A stretch of 64,000 nucleotides of DNA from Hypomesus transpacificus (Eukaryota; Chordata; Actinopteri; Osmeriformes; Osmeridae), in contig NC_061061.1 of NCBI RefSeq assembly GCF_021917145.1, positions 1,016,896-1,080,895 of the forward strand, in the 5' to 3' direction. The notes under the pieces were generated by a model. It worked only from the letters and a program-made list of their open reading frames with translations, ran no database searches and had not been told where the DNA came from. Of the stretch, positions 34,306 to 44,355 are shown in pieces. Positions within the stretch are counted from its first letter, which is position 1, and each line of letters starts with the position of its first letter. The position numbers and the translations under genes were made by a program.

Positions 34306-34636
34306 AATCCTTTGATGAAGTTTAAATCTAACTGAATTTATTCCGATTTGTGAATCTGAATGTAGTGTTTACATGAATGCTTAACATGTGATCGATTGAT
34401 GTGTGCGTTTTAGCATTGCAATCTGGGAGTTGTTGTCTTTCATCCCCATAAATCAAAAATAAATGTTCTGGCTTTTCTCAGTCTACAAGGCTCCAAATTC
34501 AAAAATAATTTCAAATTTCTACTACATAAATGAAACATTTTAAATACACATTAATCTTTCCATAGCTGAAGTATCCCTTAACATTACATTTGCATAGCAC
34601 TTTAAACCTGATATCTATGTATACGTGCAAAAATAT

Positions 34637-35166
34637 TAGTGATGGGCATTCCGGCTCTTTTTCGTGAGCCGGCTCGTGTGGCTCAGCTCACTAAAAAGAA
34701 CCGGCTCTTTTGGCTCCCGAATGGCTCTTTAAAAAATACATGTTTCAACTATGAATTTGACCATGATAGGTGTGAAAACAATTTAAATTAAATTATGAAA
34801 TCATACTCGACCATAACCACATATCTTAAAAAATGCATTGATTTGTCTTGGCTCTCCTCCGAGTTTTGATTACCCTCTGACTGTGTGAGTTGGCTCGGCC
34901 CTCCCTCATGCAGGATTGATAGGAACAGAATGTGAGGATGATCGTGTGCGCCTTTAAGCCTACAAGTATTGTTTGTTGTTCTTTGAATAAGTCAATTATT
35001 TTAAATACAATTAAAATTCATTATTTCGTAATCATTTAGTTTTTATAGACTGTATTAATCTATTAAAAATAGAGTCGGCTCTTCAGATATGCGAGCCAGC
35101 TCCCGACGTCCACTTTCAAAAGCCGGCGCTCTTAGAGCCGGATCGTTCGCGAATGACCCATCACTA
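34637..35166. mobile_element. Non-autonomous hAT element (MITE), 530 bp
   Basis: Terminal inverted repeats TAGTGATGGG (34637-34646) and CCCATCACTA (35157-35166). Sub-terminal gagccggctc-type motifs (ggctctttttcgtgagccgg; agccggcgctcttagagccg) are typical of fish hAT elements. It has no coding capacity. An exact 8-bp target duplication is not visible. Confidence 0.8.
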
Positions 35167-35436
35167 AAGAAAAATTCCTGACTGGGCAACAACAGTGAGC
35201 TGAATCCTAACCCTTACGGTACGTGCATGCTGGCGTTAAAGGGTGGCAAGGCACCCGACGCCCTATAATGCCAGCGCCCAGTGCACCATTAGACCAGGGA
35301 ATATTGTAGGGCAACTGATGCTGACTGAATGGTGCAGCTTTCAAAACTAACAGGACGAGAGCATGAGGTCCTTCCAGATTTTTTTTTTTACCTGTTCTTA
35401 TGTTGTCCTCTGAAGTCCTCTGATGGTAAGTAAGTA

Positions 35437-35505
35437 AGTAAGACTTTATTTATATAGAACTTTTCATACAAGAATTGCAGCTCAAAGTGCTTGGTGACCT
35501 AACTT
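35437..35505. repeat. Fragment of a common fish interspersed repeat
   Basis: (gtaa)n followed by actttatttatatagaactt and tcatacaagaattgcagctc aaagtgctt, a sequence type I recognise as widespread in teleost genomes. Confidence 0.5.
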
Positions 35506-37275
35506 TAGCTACCTGCTCTGTTCCCTCGGACTGACTGCCTAACTTTTCTTGAATAACCTTTTCAAAGATAAGTAACTTTAAACAAATATGTTATGGCCAA
35601 TGTATCTAATTAAAATCATGCATGTAATAAAAAGTTAACAAATGGAAAACGCTAGGCTTTATAAAACTTGCCTGTAGGCAACTGTTGGTCAGGTGACAGA
35701 CTGACATCAATGTGAACACCAAGTCTTTGGCTTCCTTGTTGCACATGGTACGTGAATGTGTACTTCCTCTTAGTACCATCAGTGTCAGGCCCACGTGGTC
35801 GCCTGCGACTTACCTTGTGCTAGAAGTAAAAAGACATGAAAAGATTGAGTAGGTGCCAGACTGTGGAGCGGGATGAAACGATAACAGGGTTCAACTTACG
35901 GCCTAATAGTGTGCCTGTGTGTTGATGTTCAGTCAGTATGGCTTTTGTTTCCAGAAGAGATTTTAGTTGTGCAGCCAGGTCATTCTACAAAACACAAGAA
36001 CAAGCAAGTGGATTATGTCAGCTAACGTTTGCTACTGTAAAAAAGCATGGAAGTCAGTGAAAATTGTCACCTTTTCGTTTTCCACATGTGGAGAACTCCA
36101 CCACCTCCAACTGGACCACTGTGGCGACCTTTAATTGGAACTTGTCATAGTCCTTAACATCTGTACTTGTGTCACAGTCAACGTAGTCTTGGAATTCATT
36201 GTTGTACTTCAGAAACTTTACTAATTGCACTAAATGTGAAAACTCTGAGTGACAGGCCTGTAAAAGCTGTGAGGCATCTGCACCAGTAAAATGTTTCTTG
36301 CATGTTTCAGTACCATCTTTATAAATAGCTACAACCACTCTCTTTGCCAGTGGTCCAGGGTCTGGAGGTGGACATGTCTCCTTTTCAGATGACTCCATTT
36401 AGGCCACTGCAAGAAAAAAGGGAAAACATCAATACATAGTAAAGGAAGAACTTCATAGCAACAAGTCCCTTTAAAACTAGAAGGTATTGAAACAAGTCCC
36501 TTAAAACAGGAGGTCTGTATTGAGAGGAAAATGTTTGCTTCACTTTCTTATGTATAAAATGATTGATGACTTGTGTAATCATTTAACATTTTACTATTAT
36601 ATTAATGTTAGTTGAATAAAAATGATTATTTTTTTACTTAATTTAACAAGTGACTTCAATCAAATTTAACATGACCTATAATATTGTGATTTATCAAATT
36701 AAAGTGTGGCAACAATGCATTATTATCCTGTTATTTTCTAGAATTTCGACGTGTCATTTAGCACATTTACAAGATGGCGGTGGCAAAGAAACACTGCACT
36801 AGCCAAAATATATCAAATAATGGCACATGGTCAGAAGCACGTCTGACATATTTCCCTCTTATCCATTTTCAAGAGGTTAAATGTTAAGTCTGGCCTATTA
36901 TAAATATATATATATTTACGACACTAATAATCTGATCCAACAGCAGGCAAAATTATTCTATCTCTTTCACGGTGTGAAAAAAATCTTTTTCATGCCTTTC
37001 AAGCTGAATGGTGCACCATAACGCTGATGTACATCACATTAATGGTCCCATGACATGAAAACTTCACTATAGGAGGTTATTAACATTAGTATGAGTTCCC
37101 CTAGCCTGCCTCTGGTCCCCCAGTGGCTAGAAATGTCAATAGGTGTAAACCAAGCCCTGGATATTTTTCTCCGCCTTGAAAATGAGAGCTCAAATGCTCG
37201 GTTTTAAAAATCCCCTTTTGTGACTTCACAATAGGGAAGGTTACCTCCCCTTTCTCTGCTTTGCCCACACAGATA

Positions 37276-37420
37276 ATAACGAGTAACACTAGCAGGTAGT
37301 AGCGTTGCTACGAGTATGATGCTAAGTTGCTAGGTAACGGAAGCTAACTAAAGCTAGGTAGCTTCCGTTTCGGCAAAATAACTCACTCTGGTGGAAGTGT
37401 CTGAAATATTTAGAACTCAC
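37276..37420 (-). repeat. Dispersed repeat B, inverted copy
   Basis: Reverse complement of 32262-32412 with modest divergence (agtaacactagcaggtagta; aactcactctggtggaagtg). Confidence 0.7.
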
Positions 37421-37540
37421 GCATCTAAAAGCTCATTGTGGGACTGCTAGTAGTAGCTGTAATTCTGCACTAAGGCTGAATTTCGGGAAGGAGACTTAAG
37501 TTACAGTGTAGACCAATTATGACCCGACGTCACACAACTG

Positions 37541-38860
37541 TCAAGCAGGCTCAACTGCGCATGTCGGTTGCAAAAGACGAACTTCGTACGGGTCTATTAC
37601 ACTTGGAGTGTCTATCAGGTCATCATATATATCTGGCCACTGGATTGCAGGGCTTGATATTAACTTTTCGAGGCTTTTGGACAAATACATTTACATTTCA
37701 CTTGTCTATGCACAAAAGTCACTTGACCCCGATACCCTTAAATAGCCTGACAAAGTGATTGGGCAAAACTAGCCTGGCTAATATTAGTACCGGAGGTCGC
37801 TTTCTCAGGCAAATGACCAAATCAAATGTATTTGTATAGCCCTTTCTACATGCAAGCATGTCACAGAGGGCTTCACATACGCCCATAGAACTGCCCCTCA
37901 ACCAACCTAATCCCTCAAGGAAGACAAGGAAAAACTCCCAGAAAAACTTCCAACGGGAGAAAAAATTGAAGAAACCTTGGTAGGAGCAATTCAGAGAGGG
38001 ATCCCCTCCTCCAGAGACGGTTGGTAAGAGAGAGGAGCAGAACACAAGCTATACATAGTCATACAGGGTCAATGGGTTATGAAACACCAAAATCCATTGT
38101 TCGGCTTTATAGACGTTGGATGGGACCGGGAAACTCGCTGTTGGCCGTCATGGAGACTGGATTCCAGTTGACGGCCTGGTCCAGCGTTGGCAGACCGATG
38201 ACCAAGCAGGTCCTGACAGCTCAAACCCCCCACACCACAGGGAATGTGGGGGGGGGGGGGGGGGACAGAGAGAGGAGAGCAGGGATTAAAGAATGCCAGG
38301 AGCAGATAACAGTTACAGTCATAATAGAATGAGATCCCCACCGGTCAAGTGTGGACTATTGCAGCAATTTAACATAGCTACAAAGGATATTTGATGCAGC
38401 CCCACACACCAAGACAGCGACAGCCCCCCTTGGTTGGAACATGAAATCTGTTCCAGGGGAAAGAAATCTAAAATAGGTTATACTTATACGAATAAGGATG
38501 AAAACAACCAGTCCCCCACTAATAACAAAAACTATAACAATATACAGCAACGGAACTATAATAGTAACAATATACAGTAACAGGTTTACTTTATTTGTAA
38601 CATCTAGATGGGCAATGTGAACATAAGCTATAATTACAATTTAAAAGTTACATGTGATACACACATACAAAGGCAAATGATACAGGCTTGGTTAAAGAAA
38701 TCTGAGATGCTGGTTATCTTCATCAGGCTTGTATCTACATTAGGCAGTCCTCCCTGACGTTTCTGGTGTAGAATTGAGTGAAATACAACATTGTGCTCAC
38801 TGCCAGTGAGCGAGTCTGACTGAGGCTATCGTCAAAACAGTGTAACGGGGACGCAGTCTC
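37541..38860 (+). repeat. Dispersed repeat A, copy split by a later insertion
   Basis: 37541-37816 matches the first part of 31668-32060 and 38671-38860 matches the rest. The break holds an 864-bp insertion. Confidence 0.7.
37817..38680. mobile_element. Insertion of about 860 bp inside repeat A, with 10-bp direct duplication
   Basis: aggcaaatga occurs at 37807-37816 and again at 38671-38680, on each side of the insert. The insert begins ccaaatcaaatgtatttgta tagcccttt, a common fish repeat start, and contains a poly-G run at 38249-38264. No protein is encoded. Confidence 0.65.
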
Positions 38861-38869
38861 ACTCAGATT

Positions 38870-39980
38870 GCCAGTTTTAAACAAATCACAAAAATAATCT
38901 GAGCAGCTGGCTAAAAGCAGAATTACCATATATCTTGAAAGCTGCCCTGCTCGACTTTTTAGATGTAGAATTGACTGTAAACTATAAAATTATTAACTTT
39001 GTGACATGACGTGAAGACATGGCTGCCACCCGACTATGCGGTCTACCGGGCCAGTTGAAGTTTAGTCCACACAGATTTAACAGATTAAAATACAAGTCAA
39101 CTTTATATCAAAAGGCTTTACTCTTCATGACGACTTCTCAAAGGTTTTGCTAGTTGCTCAAGCACAGTAACACATGTTTATATTCACTAATATTACCTTA
39201 AAGCTAGTTACTGAGGTAACTGTTAGTTTAAGCTTCGGGCTAATTTACATAGCATTCACTACAGCCATTAAGGTTATACTTTGGGCCAAGTCAACATTTT
39301 AATATTGAATATTGCATTTGCCTCACTTTGAAACATCATACTGCTATGAATGATCACGTTAAAAGCAAATTAACATACTATACAATCCTTTTAAAGCCAC
39401 AAAAACAGTACATTTTATCTGCTCATCAGTTCTGCTGCTCCGTAATTGTCGGTTAATCCCAGAAGACAGAGTTCTCTCAGCAGAAGCGGGAATCGGATAC
39501 GCAACGTGATTGGCCATTAATGTAACACATTCTGGTGTGTTGAAGAGGATGCCACATGCAACACATTTGCAAAAATCAACACAAAATGTGTTATTTTATG
39601 ATTTACACATTTATTGTGTCACAAAAAAAACACATGTTTCTTAAGAGTGTGGACTATAAATTGCATTTATTTAGAAATGTATTTCACAAAATCCAAGAAC
39701 AGACATTTAATCTGGAAAAGCAAGTTATTTAACTACACAATACCACACACAACAACAGTCTGAATAGGTGTCCGGTATGTTAACGTAACACATTAACAGT
39801 TATTCAGCTACACAATAGCATAAAGAACATACCTGGGAGGCTGAATAGGCTAAAGTAACATAACAAGCTAGCGAGTCCAACAAGCAAGTTACCGGTAAGC
39901 TAGTTCACCAAGCTCCTGATCTCGTTCCACATCACTGAATCCGTTGAACTCGTTGGTTCATGTCAGTTAGTATGAATTAA
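38870..39980. other. No gene supported; transposon remnants and AT-rich sequence
   Basis: A 46-codon frame starts atggctgccacc at about 39018, after a CRE-like tgacgtga. It has no recognisable domain and lies among repeats. 39520-39660 carries acacatttattgtgt-like inverted motifs. Confidence 0.5.
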
Positions 39981-40024
39981 CATTTAAAAACATGTTAAAT
40001 TATATTTATTTTGATATAGAAGTC

Positions 40025-40412
40025 ACACCTGACTATAAGTCGCAGGACCAGCCAAAATATGATCAAAAGTGCGACTTAAGCCTAATTTATACTCATGTCG
40101 CGAACACTTTTGAAATGGTCGCTGTCGCTCAGGCCGCTGCATTTCTACACAGTCGCCTGTGCTCAAAGTTTGTGTGACATAAACAGAATAATTTTACTGT
40201 TACATTCATAGCCATGGTTACATTGTTAAGGCTTTGTAGCCTAGGTGATCAATCGGAGAAACTGACTATTTAATATGTTCACTATGTCGACATCAGCGCC
40301 GGTAGAAATGTCTCCTTGTAGGCAACAATTCCAAGCGACGGTGACCTTTTCAAAAGTGTCTGCGACCTAAGTATAAATTGGGCTTAATAGTCTGGAAAAT
40401 ATGGTATGCATA
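40025..40412. mobile_element. MITE with gactataagtcgc terminal motif, interrupted by a second MITE
   Basis: Left part cctgactataagtcgcagga ending gtgcgactta; right part atagtctggaaaatatggta. These are the two ends of a palindromic element with the inner element at 40080-40383 between them. The left terminus is eroded. Confidence 0.55.
40080..40383. mobile_element. MITE with TTAA target duplication (piggyBac- or Kolobok-type), 304 bp
   Basis: Flanked by TTAA at 40076-40079 and 40384-40387. Inverted ends gcctaatttatactcatgtc and gacctaagtataaattgggc match at 19 of 22 positions when reversed. It has no coding region. The TTAA duplication is the reason for the superfamily guess. Confidence 0.7.
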
Positions 40413-40765
40413 ATCATTTTAAATATACAGAAATATCAGTTGTAAAATGTCTGTAACAAAACGGACCCATCAGCACCTCACTTATTTCCCCAAAAACTGT
40501 ACTTTCTTAAGCTAATGTTATTGTTACTATTATTAACTATCGTTGATAGTAAAAAACTATTGTATTACTACAGTATAGTCAGTATACGTATCCCTGGACA
40601 ACGGTTTCTATTCTATAAAGGGATGAACCCCATTTTACTGTTATAAATCACACTGTTATGTTCAGTTCATGTTTATTTGACCAACAGTTGTATAAAAACA
40701 CAAGATCAATTTACAGTATATAAAGTACCTTATATCACAAATGAAGTATATAAAGTACCTTACCA

Positions 40766-40959
40766 GGTGAGTCAGGTGGCTGAGCGGGTAGAGCATCGGG
40801 CTAGTAATCTGAAGGTTGCCAGTTCGATTCCCGGCCGGTGCACATGACGTTGTGTCCTTGGGCAAGGCACTTCACCCTACTTGCCTTGGGGAGAATGTCC
40901 CTGTACTTACTGTAAGTCGCTCTGGATAAGAGCGTCTGCTAAATGACTAAATGTAAATG
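40766..40959 (+). mobile_element. tRNA-derived SINE, plus orientation, with 17-bp flanking repeats
   Basis: Head tggctgagcgggtagagcat (A box) and ggttgccagttcgattccc (B box), tail gactaaatgtaaatg. The 17-mer ttatatcacaaatgaag lies at 40730-40746 and 40960-40976, the target-site duplication expected of L1/LINE-type retrotransposition. About 19 bp of extra sequence lies between the left copy and the SINE head. Confidence 0.88.
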
Positions 40960-41081
40960 TTATATCACAAATGAAGATGCAATAAATAGTTCATTAATTC
41001 GTATCTGATCTCATTTTTCTCTCTGGAGAGCCGATCTTTCTGCAGTCTGCTCTTGTTGCATCTGTTTAATGATGATGCAAC

Positions 41082-41180
41082 GAATTGGTGAGTGTGTGTG
41101 GGGTGTTGGTGAGTGTGTGTGGGTGTGTGACAGTACGTGTGTGGTAGTGTGTCTGTGTGTGGTAGTGTGTGTGGTAGTGT
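41082..41180. repeat. GT-rich microsatellite
   Basis: gtgtgtgtggtagtgtgt-type repeat downstream of the FFAR gene; a CA-rich tract follows at 41595-41655. Confidence 0.8.
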
Positions 41181-41381
41181 GTTTTTTCTGCACCAGTTGT
41201 AGGTATGCCGGCTTTGTAAACTCCACACCCACATTATCTGTTGTAATCAAACACAACATTCTGGTCTCAATATTGGCTACAGGGTCACAAGGTTCACTAT
41301 CTCAACACATCACTGTTCAGTGACTGAGTGGCTTCATTATTACTAGGTAAACATGTCAGGCGTTTCATTTCATCCTTTTAA

Positions 41382-41387
41382 TTTATT
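41382..41387 (-). terminator. Possible polyadenylation signal of the FFAR gene
   Basis: AATAAA on the minus strand about 790 bp beyond the stop codon; no other feature lies between, so 41390-42174 may be 3' UTR. Confidence 0.35.
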
Positions 41388-42174
41388 GCACTTCATTCTT
41401 TATACTGTAATTTGGCAATGCTGCTGACTTTGGTAAAGGGTCATAAATATCTCCATGAGGTTTAAGAAATACAGGAAATATGCAGCCTTCATTTCACCAG
41501 CGGCGCTATGGATCCATACTCATTTCATGAAGCAAACATTATTTATGTGTTCTTTACACCACTCTGGCTTTTGAACAGTCCATAAACACCTCTTCACACA
41601 CACATACACACACATGCAATAACACACACACACACTAATAAACACACACACACAGCCCTTCTGAGTGCTCAAATAGAGCTGGCTCCTATGTTCAGCAGGG
41701 GATATCAGGGACCTTTCACCCATATTTGATACTATTGTCATGCTTATTTGAGGAGCGTATCAACCAGGGCAGAGACCTTAGAGGATATGTCCTAAAGGGG
41801 AGGTCCGTCTCCCTCCTTAAACTCATCAAAGCAGCGCTCAGGTCAGTCCACAACATCAATCAGTCCCTGTGTGTGTTTGTCTTTTGGGGTAAATGACAAT
41901 CATCCACATTTGTATGCTGATCAGTCACAGCAGGTGTTTGCACACAATACCTATTCAGACACGATGACGCCCCGTGATTCCAGGAAGCCGTCGGTCCTCG
42001 TCGTGATGCGTCTTACAGGAGCGTATCCCTCCACGGGCCGCCTCTAATCCAAGGAGGATGTTTGCTGATCAAACAGAGACACACGGGGAACAAACACTCT
42101 GCCAAAACATAAACAGACAGTCATATCCTGTCTCCACACGCCAAAAACTAAATCTCGGCCTCAGGCGTCACGGT

Positions 42175-43197
42175 TCAGAGAGCATTGACCTCCCTTTGCT
42201 TGTGTCCCTCTCCTCCTTTGGTGGGGCTGGAGCCTCTCAGACAGGCCCTGCACACGTGCGAGGACAGACACCTACGCACGCGGCAGGTGAAGGCCTGGGT
42301 CACGCTGCCCAGAGTGCCACGCACGGCCGAGGACGACAGGTAGAAGATGAAGGGGTCCAGGCAGGCGTTGAAGGTGCTGAGCAGCAGGGCCATGTCCCTC
42401 CAGTCCGGGCTCTCCTTGGTGATAAACCCCACCACGTGGGACACGTTGTAGGGACCGAAGCAGAAGAGGAACACCAGGAGGGTTCCCAGCGCCAGGCCGA
42501 TGGCCCGAAGGCGCCGCCGCCGGCCGATGTGGGGCAGCCGGGACAGAATGCGGATGAAGTTGATGTAGCAGAAGCTGCAGATGATAAGCGGGATGCAGAA
42601 CAGTACCAGGCACAGCTCCAGGCGGACGGGAAGCAGGATGTTGAGCTGTGCGGGGGTGAAGCCCTCGTAGCACACGTTCCTGTGCAGCTGGGCACTGTGG
42701 GGTTCAGAGGTGGCGTTGGAGGCGGCGAGGTGGTGCTGCAGGCCCTTGGGGTTGTAGTATGGCATGATGAAGACGATGCTGAGCTGCATGAAGCAGAAGA
42801 GCCAGAAGAAGACGCTGGCAGCCACGGCGTAGCGCGGCCGGCGCCACAGGGAGTGCTTGATGGGGAAGGCCACGCCCAGGTAGCGCTCCACGCTCACCGC
42901 CGTCAGGAAGAAGATGCTGCTGTAGATGGTCATGTAGAACACAAAGCCCGACAGGGGACACAGGAAGTAGGGCAGGCTCCAAGTCATGTTGTTGGACACT
43001 TCCTGCATCTTGAAGGGCAGGAAGAGGAGGAAGAGGAGGTCGGAGATGGTGAGGTTGAGAAGAAGGATGTCGATGGGCGTGGCTCTCTGCCTCACCTTCC
43101 GGCTGAAGGTGTAGAAGGCCAGGGCGTTGGCCGGGAAGCCAGACAGGAAGGTGACCACGTAAACTGACAGACACAGAGCTGTGTGGCATTCCTGCAT
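42175..43197 (-). CDS. ffar2: Free fatty acid receptor, FFAR2/FFAR3 type (class A GPCR)
   Basis: 340 residues in one exon, as in this family. It should sense short-chain fatty acids at the plasma membrane and signal through Gi/Gq. Visible features: TM1 with SGFPANALAFYTF, TM2 with DILLLNLTISDLLFLLFLPF, ERYLGVAFP closing TM3, Cys80-Cys176 for the extracellular bridge, LPVRLELCLVLF in TM5, GPYNVSHVVGF in TM6 and DPFIFY in TM7. The three residues known to hold the carboxylate in human FFAR2 (two Arg, one His) are kept here as Arg192, His254 and Arg267. N69 and N161 are glycosylation sequons. The ATG at 43195-43197 (accATGc) puts the N-terminus in register with human FFARs. I cannot separate FFAR2 from FFAR3 by eye. 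The upstream exon part carries a 21-bp minisatellite. Confidence 0.92.
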   Translation of the reverse strand: MQECHTALCLSVYVVTFLSGFPANALAFYTFSRKVRQRATPIDILLLNLTISDLLFLLFLPFKMQEVSNNMTWSLPYFLCPLSGFVFYMTIYSSIFFLTAVSVERYLGVAFPIKHSLWRRPRYAVAASVFFWLFCFMQLSIVFIMPYYNPKGLQHHLAASNATSEPHSAQLHRNVCYEGFTPAQLNILLPVRLELCLVLFCIPLIICSFCYINFIRILSRLPHIGRRRRLRAIGLALGTLLVFLFCFGPYNVSHVVGFITKESPDWRDMALLLSTFNACLDPFIFYLSSSAVRGTLGSVTQAFTCRVRRCLSSHVCRACLRGSSPTKGGEGHKQREVNAL

Positions 43198-43792
43198 GGT
43201 GCTGTCAGGGCTAGAGGTGTTGTGTCTGGATAGAGGGTGTTGTGTCTGGGTAGAGAGGTGTTGTGTCTGGATAGAGGGGTGTTGTGTCTGGAGAAGAGGG
43301 GTGTTGTGTCTGGATAGAGGGGTGTTGTGTCTGGATAGAGAGGTGTTGTGTCTGGGTAGAGAGATGTTGTGTCTGGATAGAGGGGTGTTGTGTCTGGGTA
43401 GAGAGGTGTTGTGTCTGGATAGAGGGGTGTTGTGTCTGGATAGAGGGGTGTTGTGTCTGGATAGAGGGGTGTTGTGTCTGGATAGAGAGGTGTTGTGTCT
43501 GGATAGAGGGGTGTTGTGTCTGGATAGAGGGGTGTTGTGTCTGGATAGAGGGGTGTTGTGTCTGGATAGAGAGGTGTTGTGTCTGGATAGAGAGGTGTTG
43601 TGTCTGGATAGAGGGGTGTTGTGTCTGGATAGAGGGGTGTTGTGTGTGGATAGAGGGGTGTTGTGTGTGGATAGAGGGGTGTTGTGTCTGGATAGAGGGG
43701 TGTTGTGTCTGGGAGGAAGTTTGCTTCCTGGGTGAGGTTCAGCCTTGGTGGGTTTCCTGTCCTGGCTGGTCTTCTTTCCAGATCCTCATGAG
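43198..43792 (-). other. ffar2: Predicted 5' leader of the FFAR coding exon, containing a minisatellite
   Basis: A strong acceptor (ttctgctctgctgtctacag) ends at 43793, so the coding exon probably starts at 43792. The leader contains ATGs in other frames (for example CTC ATG AGG at the exon start) and the 21-bp array at 43205-43718. Confidence 0.5.
43205..43718. repeat. 21-bp minisatellite, about 24 copies, upstream of the FFAR start codon
   Basis: Unit tgtgtctggatagaggggtgt. Because 21 is a multiple of 3, all frames stay open; one minus-strand frame reads DTTPLYP repeats but runs out of frame with the receptor. Confidence 0.93.
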
Positions 43793-44355
43793 CTGTAGAC
43801 AGCAGAGCAGAATAGCACACTGAGAACGTTCAGTTTACTGTGTACGTTAGTGTTGTCACGGTAACAATAGTAGCTGTGTAATTTTGATACCAAAGCAAAA
43901 AACTAAAAAAGGTTACTGAACAACTCTAATTCTTTGACAGTAACGGTCAGCTACTATATCTAAGGCTGTAGCCTACTTATGACAACAACAGATCATTAAT
44001 ACAATCACATGCCTAAAGGCAGAACATGTGTGGACTGAGTGTAGACATTAAGATAACTCAGGAGATGACTTAGAGATCAGTAGAGCTCAAAAATATTTTT
44101 TGGGACTTGAACATCATTTATAAGAGGTAGAATAAGTGGATTCAACGCGCTTCATGGGGCTCTTAAAAGTTTGCCGCGCAACATGCACAAAGTAAATATA
44201 CATCCAAAACTCAAAAACACATATTTTGGCAAACTATGTCATCTATGATGACATGAACGGTGATGTTTGCTAATTTGTTTCTGGTGATGGACGATGTTCT
44301 CATTGTTATCTGCCTCACACCCAAAGTTTCTCCATACATGGCTCTTCCACAGAGG

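Larger units (their letters stand above)
33558..36411 (-). pseudogene. Transposon-derived multi-exon gene, decayed (family not named)
   Basis: Four coding-like pieces in order. 36071-36398 starts MESSEKETCPPPDPGPLAKR just after a cttgcag acceptor. 35900-35984 reads NDLAAQLKSLLETKAILTEH between an acceptor and gtaagt. 35660-35798 reads SRRRPRGPDTDGTKRKYTFT. 33720-34009 reads HPAVREGIREHVLSFPRQLN then a YLSPDLNLLCMFRLYKENNP motif. The last piece shifts one frame near 33835 and continues as CALFSKLTATTTDGERLKIA to about 33590. The SFPRQxxHYSR/YLSPDLN signature is widespread in fish and invertebrate repeat-encoded proteins. Exon phases do not all join and one shift is clear, so it looks dead. A hAT MITE sits in its third intron. 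Confidence 0.55.

Noticed and set aside
39018..39160. Short plus-strand frame starting atggctgccacc
   Set aside because: 46 codons, no domain or splice partner, within transposon-rich sequence.
42058..43167. 369-codon plus-strand open frame
   Set aside because: Exactly antisense to the FFAR coding exon; its composition is the shadow of GPCR codons and it has no domain.
43209..43820. Minus-strand frame with DTTPLYP heptapeptide repeats leading towards the FFAR start
   Set aside because: The repeat frame does not join the receptor frame, and the other frames of the array are also open. Read as leader minisatellite.
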